A stretch of DNA of 44,115 nucleotides, taken from NCBI GenBank assembly GCA_016931035.1, contig JAFGFN010000092.1, positions 1-44,115 of the forward strand. The letters are read 5' to 3'. How positions within the stretch are numbered: position 1 is the first letter of the stretch; the number at the start of each line of letters is the position of its first letter. The translations under genes and the position numbers were made by a program. This DNA is from Candidatus Sumerlaeota bacterium. Lineage in GTDB: Bacteria > Sumerlaeota > Sumerlaeia > UBA8349. Below are positions 40,592 through 44,115 of this stretch, one piece after another. Below the pieces are notes generated by a model, which was not told the DNA's origin, ran no database searches, and saw only the letters and a list, made by a program, of their open reading frames with translations.

Positions 40592-41536
40592 TCAATCCGA
40601 TGCGGGACTCGCCGGGCCCGGGGTCTCGGGCCGAGCCGCTTGGCGTCCGGGGGGGTCGAATTCTCCCTTGACGTACTCGTCGACGGCCTCGGACCAATGG
40701 CGCATCGGCCGGATGCCGAGCGAATAAGCCTTGGCGCAGCTCAGGACGGAATAGGCCGGACGTTGAACCGAGGTCACTCGCTCATGACTCTTGATCGGCA
40801 GAACGCGGTCGGGGTCTTGCTGCCACGCCTCGGCGACCCGACGGGCCTGTTCGTATCGGCTGCAGCTTCCTTCGTTGACAAGATGGAAGATGCCCCATTC
40901 CTCGAGTTGGAAGAGATCGATCAGACGCTCGGCGAGATCGCGGGTGTACGTGGGACTTCCGACTTCGTCGTCCACCACGCGGATGGCGGGAAGCCCTTTC
41001 TTGAGCTGTTCCAGGATAACGCTCACGAAGTTTCGCCTTCGCGGCCCGAAGAGCCACGCCGAGCGGACGATCTGGTATCGGTCCGTCTCGCGCATGACGG
41101 CGATCTCGCCGTCGAGTTTCGACTGCGCGTACACGCCGCTGGGTCCCGTCGGATCGGTCTCGACGTAGGGACGGTCGGATCGACCGTCGAAAACGAAATC
41201 GGTGCTCACGTGCAGGAACGAGGCGCCGATCTTCTTGCACTCGCGAGCCAAGTGGCCCGGGACCTCGGCGTTGACCGCCTTGCAGACTTCGGCGTTGAAC
41301 TCGGCCCCCTCGACGTCGGTGTAGGCCGCGCAGTGGATCACTCGTTCGGGATGCACGCTCTGGATCAGCCGCCTCGCGACCGACTTCTGGGCCAGATCCG
41401 CCTCGCTCTGGTCGACTCCGATGACCGCCTCGCCCAAGGCTTGAAGGTGATCGAGGACCGCCGAGCCGAGTCCCCCGCGCGCGCCCGTGACGAGGTATCG
41501 GGTCGCCGGCGGCAATTTCGGATGATCGAATTCCAT
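40592..41536 (-). CDS. rfbD: dTDP-4-dehydrorhamnose reductase-like protein
   Basis: RfbD-type reductases finish dTDP-L-rhamnose synthesis by reducing dTDP-4-dehydrorhamnose with NADPH. The 314-residue product has the Rossmann motif V-T-G-A-R-G-G-L-G-S-A-V, the family segments H-C-A-A-Y-T-D-V-E-G-A-E, L-H-V-S-T-D-F-V-F-D-G, and Y-A-Q-S-K-L-D-G-E (Y-x-x-x-K), then R-S-A-W-L-F-G. The C-terminal P-A-Y-S-V-L-S resembles R-P-x-x-S-x-L of RfbD. rfbA, rfbB and rfbC are not in the window, so the exact nucleotide sugar is less certain. The last 25 residues are low-complexity Pro/Ala and enter the repeat-bearing gap. Confidence 0.83.
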   Translation of the reverse strand: MEFDHPKLPPATRYLVTGARGGLGSAVLDHLQALGEAVIGVDQSEADLAQKSVARRLIQSVHPERVIHCAAYTDVEGAEFNAEVCKAVNAEVPGHLARECKKIGASFLHVSTDFVFDGRSDRPYVETDPTGPSGVYAQSKLDGEIAVMRETDRYQIVRSAWLFGPRRRNFVSVILEQLKKGLPAIRVVDDEVGSPTYTRDLAERLIDLFQLEEWGIFHLVNEGSCSRYEQARRVAEAWQQDPDRVLPIKSHERVTSVQRPAYSVLSCAKAYSLGIRPMRHWSEAVDEYVKGEFDPPGRQAARPETPGPASPASD

Positions 41537-42119
41537 GGTTTCCCCCCCCGTTGGGACGCGAGCCGTGCCTTCTTGGCGTAGATTCCGATACGCGTTCCCA
41601 ACGAGATGATGACACCGCTTCCTCGCACAGGCAAGGGGAAACGTGAACTCGCTAGGGGTTCAGAATACAGGGGTTCGCCGGATTTCTCACGGGAACGGAA
41701 TGAAACGAGGATTCGTGGTTGGTCTTGCGGGTGCCACCGGGAGCGGAAGAAGTGTTTGGCAATACAGCCGGTAAACGTTGCCCATCGAAATCGCTATCGG
41801 AATCGAAATCGGGATCGATTCTTTCCGCCCTTTCGATGGCGATCCCGATAGCGATTTCGATCCTATCCTCGATCGGTCCTTGAATCGAGTTAATGCGAGA
41901 AATGCGGGCTAGTCCGCCTCTCGCGAACTCAGGTTTCTCGGCGCACGGCAGACGGGCGGCTTCGGGCAAGTCGGACTTCGGTCGGAAGCCGCGCGGGTTT
42001 TTCGTGGACTTTTGGGTTCGCCCCTCTTAGGTTTGGAGGGTTCGCGACGCCGCGACCCTGTTTCGAACATGGCGCCGGTGGAGTCGGGCGCCGGCCGAGG
42101 CGCGAAAGGAACCGAATCG
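41537..42119. other. Intergenic region with an ATCG-type repeat
   Basis: This 583-bp gap lies between the divergent rfbD and hisI. Apart from the repeat element at 41783-41876 no gene, RNA or convincing promoter was seen. A run of C/G (CCCCCCCG) lies close before the rfbD start, leaving little room for a clear ribosome site. hisI has an AAAGGA site 10 nt before its ATG. Confidence 0.5.
41783..41876. repeat. ATCGAAATCG-type inverted repeat, left of hisI
   Basis: A left arm built from 6-bp-phased units such as ATCGAAATCGCTATCGG (41784-41820) pairs with a right arm containing ATCCCGATAGCGATTTCGAT (41842-41861). A related element lies right after hisI at 42546-42630. The units are degenerate repeats of ATCG plus two bases. 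Confidence 0.75.
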
Positions 42120-42533
42120 ATGAACGATCTCGAAGAAGGCAAAGGACTCAGACTCGACTTCTCGAAGATGGCTCGTTCCGCCGCCGCTTGCCCCGACGTG
42201 TTGCCGGTGGCCGTTCAGAACGCCGACACGCGGGACGTGATCCTGGTCGCCTATGTCAACGACCAGGCCCTGCGCCGGGCGATCGAGACCCGTCGGGCCG
42301 TTTTCTGGAGCACGTCGCGCAACGGGCTGTGGGAGAAGGGGAAGACCTCGGGCGAGGAGTTCGAACTCCTCGAAGTGCGCGTCAACTGCGAACAGAACTC
42401 GCTCGTCTATATCGTCCGCCCGATGCGCGGCGGAATCTGCCACACCAAGAACCGCGCAGGCGAACCTCGCGCGGGATGCTTCTACCGCCGCCTGAACTTC
42501 GAGACGCTCGAACTCGAAAACCTCGAACCGTAG
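42120..42533 (+). CDS. hisI: Phosphoribosyl-AMP cyclohydrolase with altered Mg site
   Basis: HisI opens the purine ring of phosphoribosyl-AMP, the third step of histidine synthesis. The 137-residue protein keeps F-W-S-T-S-R-N-G-L-W-E-K-G-K-T-S-G-E and the three zinc cysteines C90, C107 (I-C-H-T-K) and C120 (G-C-F-Y-R-R). The canonical D-C-D-x-D metal motif reads N89-C-E-Q-N93, so the Mg-binding aspartates are replaced by N, E and N. I recall similar N-C-E variants in other lineages, so the enzyme may still be active. The ATG at 42120 has AAAGGA upstream and gives a normal length; longer in-frame starts add a Gly/Arg leader. Other his genes are absent. Confidence 0.85.
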   Translation: MNDLEEGKGLRLDFSKMARSAAACPDVLPVAVQNADTRDVILVAYVNDQALRRAIETRRAVFWSTSRNGLWEKGKTSGEEFELLEVRVNCEQNSLVYIVRPMRGGICHTKNRAGEPRAGCFYRRLNFETLELENLEP

Positions 42534-42545
42534 CCGAGCCGCAGG

Positions 42546-42630
42546 GAATCGAAATTGCTATCGGGATCGGTATCGATATCGAAAACACCGGAGGCGGTCG
42601 CATCCGCATCGATCCCGATCCCAATTTCGA
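42546..42630. repeat. ATCG-type inverted repeat, right of hisI
   Basis: A left arm with ATCGAAATTGCTATCGGGAT (42548-42567) continuing to 42580 pairs with a right arm containing GATCCCGATCCCAATTTCGA (42611-42630). A short GGAGGCGG-type centre separates them. It belongs to the same family as the element at 41783-41876; it starts 13 bp after the hisI stop and may form a hairpin at the transcript end. Confidence 0.72.
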
Positions 42631-42725
42631 TCCCGATGGCGACTTCGCGCCTTCATGTCAATTCGTGGGCTTTTCTTGATCCGTTTCGCCTTTGCGCGGG
42701 AGGGCGCGCTTCCGCGACCCGACAA

Positions 42726-43499
42726 TCACTGCACTTGAATCACCCGCTCGTCGTGCGAGGGCGCGATCTTCCGCCCCGGCTCGACGACGAGGAAGTCTTC
42801 GTCGTTCCACGGACCGTCGGTCAGCCGCCGGAGCCACCCGAGATCGCCCGGCATACGGACGAACGAAAGGCCGCATTTCTCGGCGTGGTCCTTCGTCGCC
42901 TCGCCGTAAGGGAGAGGCGCGAGACCGGGAAGATCGATAAAGGCCATTCGGGTGTAGTTCTTGAGGCCGTCGCCCAGCGTCTCCACGATATGGCGGGCGT
43001 TTTCCTCGCCGTACTTCGCGACGAGCGCCTCGAAATCGCGCAAGGCGGCGAGAGGCGACTGCGAGTCGGCCGACACGTCCTCCAAGTTCTCGTGGTCGCG
43101 TTCGATCCAGCCCGAGGTCTTGTAGTAGGTGCCCGGATCCTCCCGCATCGCCGCGTCGTAGGCCTCGCGCGAACCCATCAGGAGCGCGATGCAATCGTGC
43201 GCCCGCGGGACGACCAGGGGGAGCGACGGGTGACTCAGACCGACGATCCCGTTGTTGCAGAGGGCGAAACCCAGAAGGATCGCCGAGTACTTCTTCGCAT
43301 CGACCGCGTCGATTTCCGTTCGGAGGCGCGCGACCATCTTCTCCCCGCCCAGATCGTGGAGCCCCTGGGTGAGGAACTGCGCGTCCACCACGTTGGGCGA
43401 CGACGCGACGCACGCGCACAGCTCGCGATAGAATATCTCGCACGCGATCAATTTGAGGCGCATGGGCTCGGCGGGATTGTGAAAGCGGGCTTCGATCAT
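42726..43499 (-). CDS. DUF1638-family protein
   Basis: The 257-residue protein matches DUF1638 by its segments L-K-L-I-A-C-E-I-F-Y-R-E-L-C, F-L-T-Q-G-L-H-D-L-G, L-G-F-A-L-C-N-N-G-I-V-G-L and V-P-R-A-H-D-C-I-A-L-L-M-G-S-R. The conserved Cys and His residues suggest a metal or cofactor site. Members often sit near methyltransferase or corrinoid genes, but none is present here. An in-frame ATG at 43463 (M-R-L-K-L-I-A-C-E) is the more typical family start; neither start has a clear ribosome site. Role unknown. Confidence 0.78.
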   Translation of the reverse strand: MIEARFHNPAEPMRLKLIACEIFYRELCACVASSPNVVDAQFLTQGLHDLGGEKMVARLRTEIDAVDAKKYSAILLGFALCNNGIVGLSHPSLPLVVPRAHDCIALLMGSREAYDAAMREDPGTYYKTSGWIERDHENLEDVSADSQSPLAALRDFEALVAKYGEENARHIVETLGDGLKNYTRMAFIDLPGLAPLPYGEATKDHAEKCGLSFVRMPGDLGWLRRLTDGPWNDEDFLVVEPGRKIAPSHDERVIQVQ

Positions 43500-43544
43500 A
43501 TTGAGCAGATTCGCGCGGTCGTCGTCGACGAAAAGATAGTGGGG

Positions 43545-43589
43545 GCAGGCTTTCCAGCCTGCCCAGAAGACGCAGGCTGGAAAGCCTGC
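43545..43589. repeat. 18-bp inverted repeat, each arm itself near-palindromic
   Basis: Arms GCAGGCTTTCCAGCCTGC (43545-43562) and GCAGGCTGGAAAGCCTGC (43572-43589) are exact reverse complements separated by 9 nt. They lie between the DUF1638 gene and the Cys-rich small gene, both on the minus strand. No T-tract follows. Confidence 0.88.
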
Positions 43590-43635
43590 GCCACCGATTG
43601 CTTCCCGAGTCCATCACTCTCGACGCAAAGCGCCA

Positions 43636-43944
43636 CTATCGCCGAGCTGCCTTCTTGGCCCGTGCCTTTGGCTTCCCGTCGATGAGGTTCTTTCCCTTCC
43701 GCTCCACGAACAGAAGCGGAAAGAGGATTTCTCTCCAATCGTCGATCGTACCATTCACCCCGCCGATTTCCAGGCCGTCGTCGGCGTACCATATCTCCAG
43801 TCTCTGTTCGCAACACCCGCACTTGAGCAGATATCGAGCCATCTTCTTCTTCACGGCCTTCCGGTGGTAGACGCGGATCTGCGGTTGGCCGAAGCGAGAC
43901 GTGTCGTAGAACCGGTTGGCGCGCTTGCGAATCTCTTGTTTCAT
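43636..43944 (-). CDS. Small Cys-containing protein (hypothetical)
   Basis: The 102-residue protein is basic at both ends. The centre contains K-C-G-C-C-E-Q-R-L-E-I-W-Y (three cysteines in four residues, about 42-45) followed by D-D-G-L-E-I-G-G-V-N-G-T-I-D-D-W-R-E-I-L-F-P-L-L, then a Lys/Arg-rich tail (K-A-R-A-K-K-A-A-R-R). The Cys cluster could bind metal, though a second ligand pair is not apparent. A strong ribosome site, GAGGTGA, lies 5 nt before the ATG, which supports translation. No family was recognised. Confidence 0.7.
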   Translation of the reverse strand: MKQEIRKRANRFYDTSRFGQPQIRVYHRKAVKKKMARYLLKCGCCEQRLEIWYADDGLEIGGVNGTIDDWREILFPLLFVERKGKNLIDGKPKARAKKAARR

Positions 43945-44115
43945 CGGGTCACCTCGGTCTTTGTCCTAAGTAGTACGCTCCGCATCTATCACTCTTGTTT
44001 CTGCTTTGAGACCTTTGTAAGATCCATAGTCACTCTTGTCCAAAACAGAAAGGCGCGATCTTCGTCTCGATATTGAAAACAAAGGACAAAAATGTCGTGA
44101 GCAAATGGGGTCACC
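43945..44115 (-). promoter_or_regulatory. AT-richer upstream region with a direct repeat
   Basis: Upstream of the small Cys-containing gene, two similar segments, CATCTATCACTCTTGT (43983-43998) and ATCCATAGTCACTCTTGT (44022-44039), lie about 41 bp apart, close to four helical turns. A weak minus-strand promoter-like pair, TTGGAC...TTACAA, overlaps the distal copy. The region could hold an operator; no regulator is known. No gene was seen to the window end. Confidence 0.35.

Overview
This window is 44 kb of GC-rich DNA from a diderm (Gram-negative-type) bacterium. It encodes a PhoB/PhoR pair, a lipoprotein with a lipobox, a TonB-like envelope protein, an ExeA-type ATPase carrying LysM, and the non-mevalonate isoprenoid enzyme Dxs. 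The many different long intergenic inverted repeats, together with RCC1, CARDB, DUF1638 and enolase-superfamily proteins, suggest an uncultured lineage near the PVC/Hydrogenedentota/Sumerlaeota part of the tree. That placement is inference. I saw no rRNA, tRNA, CRISPR array or transposase.

Left part (1-11 kb): the end of an unidentified gene, then xseB, dxs and a complete phosphate-starvation regulon, phoB-phoR followed by pstS-pstC-pstA-pstB-phoU. Direct repeats with an 11-bp period (CTAAC/CTAGT) lie before phoB (two units) and before pstS (four units). They look like this lineage's Pho box, which would make the regulon autoregulated.

Middle part (11-28 kb): a minus-strand operon of a three-domain LplT-PlsC-acyl-ACP synthetase fusion plus a cupin; a secreted RCC1-repeat protein; a GT-C glycosyltransferase; argB; an Nfu-type Fe-S protein with its own promoter and terminator; a secreted CARDB protein; a zinc-ribbon coiled-coil protein; an HpaI-type aldolase; a MntA-HepT toxin-antitoxin pair; a divergent enolase-superfamily protein; a nucleotidyltransferase; and an ExeA-like ATPase with a C-terminal LysM domain. 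The RCC1 and CARDB proteins are otherwise unrelated, yet both end in W-M-L-Y(E).

Right part (28-44 kb): a 56-codon minus-strand gene with its own terminator; a HepT-fold protein lacking the catalytic motif, translationally coupled to a GT-C glycosyltransferase; a secreted cyclophilin and a lipoprotein; a compositionally distinct accessory island (a PUA-like/HNH candidate restriction enzyme, then a nucleotidyltransferase coupled to a 61-aa partner); and a polysaccharide/envelope set (gmd, a large secreted protein, a GT4 glycosyltransferase, a TonB-like protein, rfbD). The window ends with a HisI that has an altered metal site and is flanked by two repeat elements, a DUF1638 protein and a small Cys-containing protein.

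The best candidates for new biology are the shared W-M-L-Y C-terminus, the 33.0-34.6 kb island, the motif-less HepT coupled to a glycosyltransferase, and the small gene at 28.5-28.7 kb.
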